Positions 16,862 to 25,979 are shown, counted from the first letter of the stretch. The stretch: DNA of 64,000 bases from G963665975 sp963665975 (GCA_963665975.1 OY762508.1:3472001-3536000); one strand, 5' to 3'. The notes: generated by a model from the letters alone, not told the origin. A program made the numbers and translations.

Positions 16862-17083
16862 TCACGTGACTCTGAACGCAAGGGAACTGATTCTTCAGGG
16901 AATAGCGCCCGGGCCTCACGATTGATTGCAGAGGCCTTAAAAGCCGGTGCTATTGCGCCCGACGACCCTGCAGCATTTCTCAAACTGATGTGCTATTTCC
17001 CGGCGTGGGCAAGGGAAGAGGTGAGGCCCATGGACCTACCCCGCTTTCACGGACGGTTGGTTATTGGAGTTGATGATGTCTGA
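16862..17083 (+). pseudogene. C-terminal remnant resembling AlbA_2/RecG-like putative transcriptional regulators
   Basis: An open frame of 73 codons without a start codon, preceded by a TAG at 16859. It reads NSARASRLIAEALKAGAIAP and then DDPAAFLKLMCYFPAWA. This resembles the winged-helix tail (ASxLIxxAxxxGxIxPxDP ... YxPxWA) at the end of AlbA_2 ATP-binding, RecG-related putative regulators. The rest of such a gene is not present. An unrelated-looking open frame (16631-16836, containing IPVDVREWYFLGVPL) precedes it and may be another remnant. Family assignment is from memory of the motif. Confidence 0.35.
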
Positions 17084-17306
17084 CATGCATTCTTTCCTCT
17101 CTCTTCCGACGGTGGGAGAGGGGCAACGAGCAAATACAAGATATTCGCAAAGCGACTCTACTCCAGATATGTGAGAACAGTGTGGACTATATCATGTATG
17201 AGACATTTATTCGAGCAATTCTCGTCAACACACCATACAATTATATGTGCGCCAGTTGTCGTGTGGATTCAGACCAACTACATCTTTAAATGGAGAACCC
17301 TGCCCT

Positions 17307-17487
17307 ATGATCAACACAAGTCAGGATTTATTCGGTGGAGCATAGACGCAGGAAAACTCGACATCCTGATTCTTACGCATATACGACCGCTCTCACGAGG
17401 CAACGGTTCAAACTCCTGTACATTGACGCCTTTGCAGGCACTGGTAGGATGAATCCCTTTGACCAACGCTTACTAGTCATTAAATAG
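17307..17487 (+). pseudogene. Frameshifted N-terminal fragment of three-Cys-motif partner protein (TcmP)
   Basis: Starting at ATG 17307 the sequence reads MINTSQDLFGGA, then a stop. In a second frame it continues as AGKLDIL, and in a third as SYAYTTALTRQRFKLLYIDA followed by FAGTGRMNPF. The order FGG ... KLdiL ... YttaL ... YIDAFAGTG is the N-terminal block of TcmP proteins. At least two frameshifts and a TAG break it, and everything after about 50 codons is missing. Its last bases (from about 17450) are also the start of the 3.47-kb tandem duplication. Confidence 0.5.
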
Positions 17488-17640
17488 TCACAAAAACAAG
17501 ATATGCAGACACAGTATAGTTACAAATAACGTAATATATTGGGGCGCACTGGGTATGTGGAAACGCAAGGGCCTGCCGGGTCCAGGACCGTCGGAGTCAG
17601 CGTCCCAGTTCCTCTAGTTATCTGCAACTGTCCTACCGCT

Positions 17641-17720
17641 GGGGGGCGCCAGTTCGCCCAAGGTCTTGTTCACAAGCGAAAGAAAGCCTTCAAATCGAGG
17701 GTTTTGCAAGAGGCTCTCAT
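17641..17720 (+). repeat. Dispersed repeat ending in GTTTTGCAAGAGGCTCT, copy 1
   Basis: A segment of about 80 bp containing GGGCGCCAGT, CCCAAGGTCTT, CACAAGC and AGGGTTTTGCAAGAGGCTCT. Related copies lie at 21241-21315 (within the segmental duplication) and, inverted, at about 45613-45706. The conserved end looks like an insertion-sequence terminus, but no transposase accompanies any copy. Confidence 0.5.
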
Positions 17721-17847
17721 ACAAGCCATTTACTTCAAGTAATTCTCAAACCCTTGTCCGGTCATGGAAGACCAACCCTCTGCAACGCTATCCGTTACCT
17801 CGTTTCTCAGGCACACTGGATATTTGTTCCGGCTACGGTACCAAACG

Positions 17848-19980
17848 ATGCATAGCTGTATGTTACGCGCGGCAGCCGTATTGCTTGTGCTGGCGGTCAC
17901 AACTCCGGCAGTTGGCCAGTTGATTTGGACCACGCCCGCAGGGACACCAGCGTGGTCTGTGGCGTTTTCGCCTGACGGCAGGCACCTGGCCTTCGGATCG
18001 GTCGACAATACATTCCGGCTGTGGAATGTGGCCACTGGAGATGTGTTGCGCCGGTTCGAAGGTCACACAGACTGGGTGGTATCCGTGACGTTCTCGTCCG
18101 ACGGGAAGCGTCTGGCCTCCGCATCGTGGGACGGAACCATCCGGCTATGGGATGTGGCTACGGGAGACGAGATTCGCCGGTTCGAGGGTCACACGGCTGA
18201 CGTGCTCTCCGTGGCGTTTTCGCCTGACGGGACGCGGTTGGCCTCCGCATCAGTTGACAATACGGTCCGGCTATGGGATGTGGCTACGGGAGACGAGATT
18301 CGCCGGTTCGAGGGTCACATGGATTGGGTGCTCTCTGTGGCGTTTTCGCCTGACGGGACGCGGTTGGCCTCCGCATCAGTTGACAATACGGTCCGGCTAT
18401 GGGATGTGGCTACGGGAGCCGAGTTGCGCTGGTTCGGGGGTCACGCGTATCAGGTGCTCTCTGTGGCGTTTTCACCCGACGGGATGCATTTGGCCGTCCC
18501 AATGGACGACTACACCGTCCGGTTGTGGGATGCGGCTACGGGAGCCGAGTTGCGCCGGTTCGAGGGTCACACGCATCGGGCGCACTCTGTGGCGTTTTCG
18601 CCTGACGGGACGCGTTTGGTCTCCGCATCGCAAGACAAAACCGTCCGGTTGTGGGATGCGGCTACGGGAGCCGAGTTGCGCCGTTTCGAGGGTCACAGGA
18701 CTTCGGTGCACTCTGTGGCGTTTTCGCCTGACGGGACGCGTTTGGCCTCTGGATCGCTCCACAATGCCGTTCAGTTGTGGGATGTGACCACGGGAGCCGA
18801 GTTGCGCCGTTTCGAGGGCGAGGGCCACACGAATGTGGTGAGGTCTGTAGCGTTTTCGCCCGACGGGATGCGTTTGGCCTCCGCATCGTTCGACAATACC
18901 ATTCGGTTGTGGGATGTGGCTACGGGAGCCGAGTTGCGCCGGTTCGAGGGTCACGCGTATCAGGTGCTCTCTGTGGCGTTCTCACCCGACGGGATGCATT
19001 TGGCCGTCCCAATGAACGACCACACCGTCCGGTTGTGGGATGCGGCTACGGGAGCCGAGTTGCGCCGTTTCGAGGGTCACTGGACTTCGGTGCTCTCTAT
19101 AGCGTTTTCGCCTGACGGGACGCGTTTGGTCTCCGGATCATACGACAGAACCGTCCGGTTGTGGGATGTGGCTACGGGAGCCGAGTTGCGCCGGTTCCAT
19201 CACGCGTATCAGGTGCTCTCTGTGGCGTTTTCACCCGACGGGATGCATTTGGCCGTCCCAATGGACGACTACACCGTCCGGTTGTGGGATGCGGCTACGG
19301 GAGCCGAGTTGCGCCGGTTCGAGGGTCACACGCATCGGGCGCACTCTGTGGCGTTTTCGCCTGACGGGACGCGTTTGGTCTCCGGATCATACGACAGAAC
19401 CATCCGGTTGTGGGATGTGGCTACGGGAGCCGAGTTGCGCCGGTTCCAGGGTCACACGACTTTTGTAAATTCTGTAGCATTTTCGCCCGACGGGATGCGT
19501 TTGGCTTCTGGATCGCTCGACCGTACGGTCCGGCTATGGGATACAGCTACGGGAGCCGAGTTGCGCCGGTTCGAGGGCGAGGGTCACAGGGGTTCGGTGC
19601 ACTCCGTGGCGTTTTCGCCCGATGGGACGCGTTTGGCCTCTGGATCGGACGACAGAACCGTCCGGCTGTGGAGGGTGGCTTCACATACAGGTATCGCGGA
19701 TGTGGATGCACTACCGGAAACAATCGTACTCGACCAGAACTACCCGAACCCGTTCAATCCGGTTACGACAATCAGCTACGAGCTTCCTGAACCAGCCCAC
19801 GTGCGCTTGCGCATCTTTGATTCCTTGGGGCGTCACGTTACTACGCTGATAGACCGGTTGGAAATCGCAGGCCGTCATGACGCCTACTTCCGCGCCACTA
19901 GCTTGGCAAGCGGTTCCTACTTTTACCAGCTGGACACAGGCACAACCTTTGTCACGCGACGGATGCAGTTGATTAGGTAG
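17848..19980 (+). CDS. Secreted WD40-repeat protein (14 repeats) with T9SS sorting domain, copy 1
   Basis: A signal peptide (MLRAAAVLLVLAVTTPAVGQ) is followed by 14 WD40 units of about 42 residues, each ending in (T/I)VRLWDxATG, and each typically GHxxxVxSVAFSPDGxxLASGS in its first half. Fourteen units fit two seven-bladed beta-propellers. The last about 90 residues, from LDQNYPNPFNPVTTISYELP, form a T9SS type A sorting domain, so surface display or secretion is expected. Units are near-identical at DNA level and show higher-order duplication (HAYQVLSVAFSPDGMHLAVP appears three times). One unit junction lacks three bases (RRFHHAYQ). ATG 17848 or 17860 fits the signal peptide; an in-frame ATG at 17764 is less likely. 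Ligand unknown. Confidence 0.88.
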   Translation: MHSCMLRAAAVLLVLAVTTPAVGQLIWTTPAGTPAWSVAFSPDGRHLAFGSVDNTFRLWNVATGDVLRRFEGHTDWVVSVTFSSDGKRLASASWDGTIRLWDVATGDEIRRFEGHTADVLSVAFSPDGTRLASASVDNTVRLWDVATGDEIRRFEGHMDWVLSVAFSPDGTRLASASVDNTVRLWDVATGAELRWFGGHAYQVLSVAFSPDGMHLAVPMDDYTVRLWDAATGAELRRFEGHTHRAHSVAFSPDGTRLVSASQDKTVRLWDAATGAELRRFEGHRTSVHSVAFSPDGTRLASGSLHNAVQLWDVTTGAELRRFEGEGHTNVVRSVAFSPDGMRLASASFDNTIRLWDVATGAELRRFEGHAYQVLSVAFSPDGMHLAVPMNDHTVRLWDAATGAELRRFEGHWTSVLSIAFSPDGTRLVSGSYDRTVRLWDVATGAELRRFHHAYQVLSVAFSPDGMHLAVPMDDYTVRLWDAATGAELRRFEGHTHRAHSVAFSPDGTRLVSGSYDRTIRLWDVATGAELRRFQGHTTFVNSVAFSPDGMRLASGSLDRTVRLWDTATGAELRRFEGEGHRGSVHSVAFSPDGTRLASGSDDRTVRLWRVASHTGIADVDALPETIVLDQNYPNPFNPVTTISYELPEPAHVRLRIFDSLGRHVTTLIDRLEIAGRHDAYFRATSLASGSYFYQLDTGTTFVTRRMQLIR

Positions 19981-20082
19981 CGCCAGAGTCCTGTATCCGA
20001 AACGCGTTGACAGTCATGCGCCACCGAATCCAGAAAGTCATCTGTGGTCATGTTTCAGATGAAGGGCTTCAGGTCCTCGTTG

Positions 20083-20920
20083 TTATAGGGTGGTGAGGTG
20101 GGCCAGGATGACGTCGTGTACATCTGTTGCCTCCAGCGGCGTTGCAGGCAGCAATTCCGGAAGCGGGGTGATAAGCAGTGGGCCGTCTTTGGGCATCGTG
20201 CCCACGCCGTGTGAACCTTTGACGAGCGTGGGGTCCAACGGGATTACATCCATTAAATAGCGGAATCCCAGCTTCTTTTTCAGCAGGGCGCCAGCTATCC
20301 GGGCCTTGATAAAGGGCATTGCCGGATCAAGAAACAGCTCCGCAGGATCATACCCTGGTTTCCGGTGGATATCTACGGTGCGTGCAAAGTCCGGCGCGCG
20401 TGCGTCGTCCAGCCACCAGTAGTATGTAAACCACGCGTTTGGTTCCGCGAGAGCGATCAGATCACCTGAGCGTGGATGATCCAGGTGGTGCGCCCGTTTG
20501 CCTTCCTCGTCCAGCACTTGCGCCACCCCGGGCACGCTTTCCACGAGGATACGCACGGCGTCCAATAATTCCGGACGCTTCACGTAGATATGTGCGATCT
20601 GATGGTCGGCGACTGAGAATGCTCCGCATTCTCCGGCGTCCAACGATTCTCGCCCCAATTCTTCCCGGACTGCAATCCATTTCGCCGCGCGAAAGGCGCG
20701 ATTGAGGTGGACCGGCTGGTCGACGGGAACTATGCCGTATTCGGAGAGCACTACAACGCGCGTCCCGCGTCCCTCGTAGTATTGACAGAGATTTGCCACC
20801 TCTGCGTCGAGCGCGCGCAACTCGCCTGGTATGGACGGCCTTTCAGGACCCTCGCGCTGCAGGCTGTAGTCTAGGAGCGGCAGGTAAATCAGTGTGAGCA
20901 GGGGATCATGCTATCGGTCC
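20083..20920 (-). pseudogene. Truncated eboF-like phosphodiesterase (3' part only), duplication copy 1
   Basis: The reading frame matches the C-terminal about 280 residues of the intact EboF-like protein encoded at 23693-25066, including YYEGRGTRVVVLSEYGIVPV, HIYVKRPELL and the end DVHDVILAHLT. The 5' part, with the nucleophile region, is missing because the duplication stops here. In the remaining part the LPHLDY of the intact copy is LPLLDY, so a probable metal-site His is also changed. There are no stop codons in the remaining frame. A TTG at 20820 is the only convenient start for a 245-aa product, but expression of a functional enzyme is unlikely. Confidence 0.85.
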
Positions 20921-21240
20921 GCTGGATCTACAGTCCATTAAAACGGGTGAGGTCCACAGTGATATGGGCGCCTCCGTTTTCTTCGCGTGTGTTGCAACTC
21001 CGAAAATACCAGAATAGTAGGCGCCTATCCTTTGTTGTATTCTTGAATGAATTCCTTGATCAACGCTTCCTAGCAACGAAATAGTCACATAAACAAGATA
21101 TACAGACACATTATAGTCATAAATAATGTAATATATTGGGGTGCGCTGGTTGTGTGGAAACGCAAGGGCCTACCCGGTCTAGGACCGCCGGAGTCAGCAT
21201 TCCAATTCCTCTAGTTATCTGCAACTGTCCTACCGCTGGC

Positions 21241-21315
21241 GGGCGCCACTTCGCCCAAGGTCTTGCTCACAAGCAGAAAGAAGACCTTCAAATCAAGGGT
21301 TTAGCAAGAGGCTCT
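21241..21315 (+). repeat. Dispersed repeat ending in GCAAGAGGCTCT, copy 2
   Basis: Counterpart of 17641-17720 inside duplication copy 2. It keeps GGGCGCCA, CCCAAGGTCTTGCTCACAAG and the terminal GCAAGAGGCTCTCATACAAG. Confidence 0.45.
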
Positions 21316-21445
21316 CATACAAGCCGTTTACTTCAAGAAATTCTCAAACCCTTATCCGGTCATGGAAGACCAACCCTCTGCAACGCTATCCGTTACCTCG
21401 TTTCTCAGGCACACTGGATATTTGTTCCGGCAACGATACCAAACG

Positions 21446-23590
21446 ATGCATCGCTGTATGTTACGCGCGGCAGCCGTAATGCTTGTGCTGGCGGTCACAA
21501 CTCCGGCAGTTGGCCAGTTGATTTGGACCACGCCCGCGGGGACACCAGCGTGGTCTGTGGCGTTTTCGCCTGGTGGCAGGCATCTGGTCTTCGGATCGGT
21601 CGACAATACATTCCGGCTGTGGAATGTGGCCACTGGAGATGTGTTGCGCCGGTTCGAAGGTCACACAGACTGGGTGGTCTCCGTGGCGTTTTCGCCCGAC
21701 GGGACCCGATTGGCCTCCGCATCAGTCGACAATACGGTCAGGCTGTGGAATGCGGTCACTGGCGACGAGTTGCGCCGGTTCGAGGGGCACACAGATGGGG
21801 TAGCTTCCGTGGCGTTTTCGCCCGACGGGACGCTTTTGGCCTCCGGATCGATCGACCATACCGTTCGGTTATGGGATGTGGCCACGGGAGACGAGCTGCG
21901 CAGGTTCGAGGGTCACACTGGTGAGGTACTGTCCGTGGCGTTTTCACCTGACGGAAAGCGCTTGGCTTTCGCAATGCACGACAATTCGGTCAGTTTGTGG
22001 GATGTGGCCACGGGAGACGAGTTGCACAGGTTCGAGGGTCACACGGATAAAGTAATCTCCTTGGCGTTTTCGCCCTACGGGACGCTTTTGGCCTCCGGAT
22101 CAGCCGACAATTCCGTCCGACTGTGGGATGCGTTTACGGGAGACGAGGTACGCCAGTTCGAGGGTCACACAGATTGGGTAGGCTCGGTGGCGTTTTCGCC
22201 CTACGGGACGCTTTTGGCCTCCGCATCGGGCGACCTAACCGTTCGGCTGTGGGATGTGGCCATAGGAGACGAATTGCGCCGGTTCGAGGGCGAGGGCCAC
22301 ACGAAGCTACTGGTACTTTCTGTGGCATTTTCACCCAACACGAGGCATTTGGCAACCGGATCGGTCGACAATACCGTACAATTATGGGATGTGGCCACGG
22401 GAGACGAGTTGCGCCGGTTCGAGGGCGAGGGTCACACGGATTGGGTAAATTCTGTGGCGTTTTCGGCCGACGGGGTGCATTTGGCCTCTGGATCTGACGA
22501 CGCTACTGTCCGGCTGTGGGATGCGGCTACGGGCGATGAGATCCACCGGTTCGAGGGCGAGGGCCACGCCGGGCAGGTATACTCTGTGGCGTTTTCGGCC
22601 GACGGGGTGCATTTGGCCTCCGGATCTGACGACGCTACTGTCCGGCTGTGGAATGCGGCTACGGGTGATGAGATCCGCCGGTTCGAGGGTCACACGGATT
22701 GGGTAAATTCCGTGGCGTTTTCGGCCGACGGGGTGCATTTGGCCTCCGGATCTGACGACGCCACTGTCCGGCTGTGGGATGTGGCTACGGGCGATGAGAT
22801 TCGCCGGTTCGAGGGTCACATGGATTGGGTACGCTCTGTGGCGTTTTCGGCCGACGGGGTGCACTTGGTCTCCGGATCTGACGACGCTACTGTTCGGCTG
22901 TGGGATGCGGCTACGGGCGATGAGATTCGCCGGTTCGAGGGTCACACGGGTGGGGTGTTCTCTGTGGCGTTTTCGCCAGACGGGATGCGTTTGGCCTCCG
23001 GATCGGAAGACAATACTGTCCGCCTGTGGGATGCGGCTACGGGTGATGAGATTGGCCGGTTCGAGGGTCACACGGATTGGGTACGCTCTGTGGCGTTTTC
23101 GCCAGACGGGATGCGTTTGGCCTCCGGATCGGACGACAATACTGTCCGGCTGTGGGATGCGGCTACGGGCGATGAGATTGGCCGGTTCGAGGGTCACACG
23201 GATTGGGTACGTTCTGTCGCGTTTTCGCCCGATGGGACGCGTTTGGCCTCCGGATCGGACGACAGAACCGTCCGGTTGTGGAGGGTGGCCTCGCATACAG
23301 GTATCGCGGATACGGATGCACTACCGGAAACAATCGTACTCGACCAGAACTACCCGAACCCGTTTAATCCGGTTACGACAATCAGCTTCGAGCTTCCTGA
23401 ACCAGCCCATGTGCGCTTGCGCATCTTTGATTCCTTGGGGCGTCACGTTACTACGCTGATAGACCGGTTGGAAATCGCAGGCCGTCATGACGCCTATTTC
23501 CGCGCCACTAGCTTGGCAAGCGGTTCCTACTTTTACCAGCTGGACACAGGCACAACCTTTGTCACACGGCAGATGCAGTTGATTAGGTAG
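21446..23590 (+). CDS. Secreted WD40-repeat protein (14 repeats) with T9SS sorting domain, copy 2
   Basis: Paralogue of the 17848 gene. The signal peptide (MLRAAAVMLVLAVTTPAVGQ) and the sorting domain (from LDQNYPNPFNPVTTISFELP) are almost identical to copy 1. Between them lie 14 WD40 units, again enough for two heptameric propellers. The internal units carry GDE(L/I)RRFEGHTDWV rather than the GAELRRFEGH of copy 1, and several consecutive units share FSADGVHLASGSDDATVRLW, pointing to unit-by-unit amplification after the duplication. ATG 21446 or 21458 fits the signal peptide; 21362 is also in frame. Role and ligand unknown. Confidence 0.88.
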   Translation: MHRCMLRAAAVMLVLAVTTPAVGQLIWTTPAGTPAWSVAFSPGGRHLVFGSVDNTFRLWNVATGDVLRRFEGHTDWVVSVAFSPDGTRLASASVDNTVRLWNAVTGDELRRFEGHTDGVASVAFSPDGTLLASGSIDHTVRLWDVATGDELRRFEGHTGEVLSVAFSPDGKRLAFAMHDNSVSLWDVATGDELHRFEGHTDKVISLAFSPYGTLLASGSADNSVRLWDAFTGDEVRQFEGHTDWVGSVAFSPYGTLLASASGDLTVRLWDVAIGDELRRFEGEGHTKLLVLSVAFSPNTRHLATGSVDNTVQLWDVATGDELRRFEGEGHTDWVNSVAFSADGVHLASGSDDATVRLWDAATGDEIHRFEGEGHAGQVYSVAFSADGVHLASGSDDATVRLWNAATGDEIRRFEGHTDWVNSVAFSADGVHLASGSDDATVRLWDVATGDEIRRFEGHMDWVRSVAFSADGVHLVSGSDDATVRLWDAATGDEIRRFEGHTGGVFSVAFSPDGMRLASGSEDNTVRLWDAATGDEIGRFEGHTDWVRSVAFSPDGMRLASGSDDNTVRLWDAATGDEIGRFEGHTDWVRSVAFSPDGTRLASGSDDRTVRLWRVASHTGIADTDALPETIVLDQNYPNPFNPVTTISFELPEPAHVRLRIFDSLGRHVTTLIDRLEIAGRHDAYFRATSLASGSYFYQLDTGTTFVTRQMQLIR

Positions 23591-23692
23591 CGCCAGAGTC
23601 CTGTATCCGAAACGCGTTGACAGTCATGCGCCACCGAGTCCAGAAAGTCATCTGTGGTCTTGTTTCAGATGAAGGGCTTCGGGTCCCCGTCG

Positions 23693-25066
23693 TTATACGG
23701 AGGTGAGGTGGGCCAGGATGACGTCGTGTACATCTGTTGCCTCCAGCGGCGTTGCAGGCAGCAATTCCGGAAGCGGGGTGATAAGCAGTGGGCCGTCTTC
23801 GGGCATCGTGCGTACGCCGTGTGAACCCTTGACGAGCGTGGGGTCCAACGGGATGACATCCATTAAATAGCGGAATCCCAGCTTCTTTTTCAGCAGGGCG
23901 CCAGCAATCCGGGCCTTGATAAAGGGCTTTGCCGGATCGAGAAACAACTCCACAGGATCATACCCTGGCTTCCGGTGGATATCTACGGTGCGGGCAAAGT
24001 CCGGCGCGCGTGCGTCGTCCAGCCACCAGTAGTATGTAAACCAGGCGTTTGGCTCCGCGAGGGCGATCAGATCACCAGAGCGTGGATGATCCAGGTGGTG
24101 CGCCCGTTTGCCTTCCTCGTCCAGCACCTGCGCCACCCCGGGCACGCTTTCCACGAGGATACGCACGGCGTCCAATAATTCCGGACGCTTCACGTAGATA
24201 TGTGCGATCTGATGGTCGGCGACAGCGAATGCTTCGCATTCACCGGCGTCCAACAATTCTCGTCCCAACTCTTCCCGGACTGCAATCCATTTCGCGCCGC
24301 GAAAGGCGCGGTTGAGGTGGACCGGCTGGTCGACGGGAACGATGCCGTATTCGGAGAGCACTACAACGCGCGTCCTGCGTCCCTCGTAGTATTGACAGAG
24401 ATTTGCCACCACCGCGTCGATCGCGCGCAACTCGCCTGGTATGGACGGCCCATCAGGTCCTTCGCGCTGCAGGCTGTAGTCCAGGTGCGGCAGGTAAATG
24501 AGTGTGAGCAGGGGATCATGCTCCCGGTCCACCTGAATAGAAGCGTCTGCTATCCAGCGACTGGAGGCTATGCCTGCTCCTGGCCCCCAGAATTTGAACA
24601 GCGGGAAGGTGCCGAGCACATGCTGCAATTGCCCGCGCAATGCGGCGGGCCGGGTGTAGATGTCTGGAATCTTGCGTCCGTCGGCAGGATACATTGGACG
24701 GGGCGTGACGGCAATGTCTACGCTCGAGTACATGTTGTACCACCAGAACAGATTGGCCACCGTGCAGGCAGGGTCGAGTGCACGGACGGTGTCCCAGATC
24801 TTTGGGTGCTGCACCAGGCGGTTGGATTGGCGCCAGAAGCGGACTTCACTTTCTTCGCGAAAATACCATCCGTTGCCCACGATGCCGTGCTCTCGAGGTG
24901 TTGCACCGGTGAGGTACGTGGCCTGCATCGAGCAAGTCACCGCTGGCAGCACCTGGCCCACGGAGAGTTGCTGACCCCGATGCGCCAGAGTTTCCAAATG
25001 CGGCGTGTGAGCACCGACATGGCGTGGGGAAAGCCCAACAATATTGATAACTACCGTCTTGTGCAC
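23693..25066 (-). CDS. eboF: EboF-like alkaline-phosphatase-superfamily phosphodiesterase/nucleotide pyrophosphatase
   Basis: A 457-aa protein of the type I phosphodiesterase/nucleotide pyrophosphatase fold. The N-terminus VVINIVGLSPRHVG supplies early metal-site residues, and PAVTCSMQATYLTG (about 41-54) holds the probable nucleophile Thr44. LPHLDYSLQREGP and VVLSEYGIVPV are later metal-site blocks. No signal peptide is seen. It is the last gene of a five-gene minus-strand run with EboB, EboE and EboC homologues, starting 22 bases after eboC, which supports the EboF label. In cyanobacteria and pseudomonads ebo clusters have been linked to metabolite trafficking; the reaction of this enzyme is unknown. 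Confidence 0.8.
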   Translation of the reverse strand: MHKTVVINIVGLSPRHVGAHTPHLETLAHRGQQLSVGQVLPAVTCSMQATYLTGATPREHGIVGNGWYFREESEVRFWRQSNRLVQHPKIWDTVRALDPACTVANLFWWYNMYSSVDIAVTPRPMYPADGRKIPDIYTRPAALRGQLQHVLGTFPLFKFWGPGAGIASSRWIADASIQVDREHDPLLTLIYLPHLDYSLQREGPDGPSIPGELRAIDAVVANLCQYYEGRRTRVVVLSEYGIVPVDQPVHLNRAFRGAKWIAVREELGRELLDAGECEAFAVADHQIAHIYVKRPELLDAVRILVESVPGVAQVLDEEGKRAHHLDHPRSGDLIALAEPNAWFTYYWWLDDARAPDFARTVDIHRKPGYDPVELFLDPAKPFIKARIAGALLKKKLGFRYLMDVIPLDPTLVKGSHGVRTMPEDGPLLITPLPELLPATPLEATDVHDVILAHLTSV

Positions 25067-25088
25067 GTGAGACTCGGTTAGGGTTGTC

Positions 25089-25979
25089 TCAGGTGCCCTT
25101 CACAAACCGTTGCAAAAGCAGGGTGAGGGCAAAGGCGACAAGAGCAACGGCGCAGCCGACGGCTTCCCCGGCGGCGGCCAGTATAAGCGCATCGACGAGT
25201 GCAATCCCGGCTATTAACTGTGTGATACCCGTAGGGATGCTACCCTGATACACCAACCGGATGCTCCACGTCACCCAAAGGGCGAACAGTGCTACGAGTC
25301 CCCACTGCCATCCAAGTGGGAGCGTCCAGGCAAAGTAGACAATAGGTGCGAACAGGCAAAGGACCGGCCATCGACCGGTGAACGATTGTCGTGTTTCGCT
25401 GGCGGCGATACTGGTAAGCCCCATGACGTAGCAGAACACGATGATGACGGCCCAGGCGAGCGTCAGGCTGACAGCTGGTTGCACGGCAAGATAGGCGATC
25501 ACATATACCAGCCCCCGGGTGCTGGCCATGAGGACCGGGGCGACGGGATTGCTCTTGTGCCAGGCGTCATACACCGTGATAACGCTCGCTAACACCAGGC
25601 CGCCGCTGAGCACCGCCGGAGACACGGATGCGAGCAGCGCCAGTCCAGCCAATAGCAGGAGGATTGCGACAAGCAGTGCGCAGCGGAGCGTGACCGCGCC
25701 AGCAGGAAGGGGCCGCTCCGGACGCTGCGCGCGGTCAACGGCAACGTCGAATACGTCATTGAGGTACATGCCCGCCGTATAGAAGAGCACCATGGCCACC
25801 GCTACAACGGCCAGGTGCGCATGCCACAACGTGCCAGCGAGCGCCGCGCCGGCAAGCACGTTTGTCAGCACCGTCGGGCTGTTGGACACCCGTGCTAATG
25901 CCAGATGCCCCTTAATGTATTGCGTGAAGTGCACGGGCTCAGGACATCGAATATTCGGAAAGTGCCCACGTAAATTCAC
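25089..25979 (-). CDS. eboC: EboC-like UbiA-family prenyltransferase
   Basis: A polytopic membrane protein of up to 296 aa with about eight or nine hydrophobic segments. The UbiA motif NDVFDVAVD (74-82) binds the prenyl diphosphate via Mg2+; YDAWHKSNP is in the second conserved region. The ATG at 25979 overlaps the end of eboE by 41 bases. An in-frame GTG at 25931, eight bases past the eboE stop, is an attractive alternative start just before FTQYIKGHLALARVSN. The neighbours identify it as EboC. Prenyl acceptor unknown. Confidence 0.82.
   Translation of the reverse strand: MNLRGHFPNIRCPEPVHFTQYIKGHLALARVSNSPTVLTNVLAGAALAGTLWHAHLAVVAVAMVLFYTAGMYLNDVFDVAVDRAQRPERPLPAGAVTLRCALLVAILLLLAGLALLASVSPAVLSGGLVLASVITVYDAWHKSNPVAPVLMASTRGLVYVIAYLAVQPAVSLTLAWAVIIVFCYVMGLTSIAASETRQSFTGRWPVLCLFAPIVYFAWTLPLGWQWGLVALFALWVTWSIRLVYQGSIPTGITQLIAGIALVDALILAAAGEAVGCAVALVAFALTLLLQRFVKGT

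Larger units (their letters stand above)
17450..20920. repeat. Tandem segmental duplication, copy 1
   Basis: A block of about 3.47 kb that recurs as a direct repeat at about 21048-24530, separated by about 130 bp. It contains the WD40/T9SS gene on the plus strand, its leader, and a 3' fragment of the eboF-like phosphodiesterase on the minus strand. Flanks and gene ends are almost identical between copies, while the internal WD40 units differ. Homology ends abruptly inside the phosphodiesterase gene at about 20920. Confidence 0.85.
21048..24530. repeat. Tandem segmental duplication, copy 2
   Basis: Second copy of the block at 17450-20920, in the same orientation. It carries the second WD40/T9SS gene and the 3' part of the intact eboF-like gene, which continues past the right edge of the homologous block to 25066. 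Copy 2 keeps the full downstream gene cluster, so it looks like the parental arrangement and copy 1 the extra one. Confidence 0.85.

Noticed and set aside
17539..17742. 67-codon frame in the WD40 leader, also present in copy 2
   Set aside because: Conserved only because the DNA is duplicated; the frame diverges by frameshift between copies.
22382..23296. 304-codon minus-strand frame in the second WD40 gene, with regular repeats
   Set aside because: Its periodicity is only the WD40 DNA repeat read on the other strand.
18000..23300. The regular 126-bp repeats as a CRISPR or minisatellite array
   Set aside because: Units keep the reading frame and WD40 consensus throughout; there are no spacer-repeat alternations.
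24200..25081. 293-codon plus-strand frame opposite eboF
   Set aside because: Shadow of a well-supported gene.
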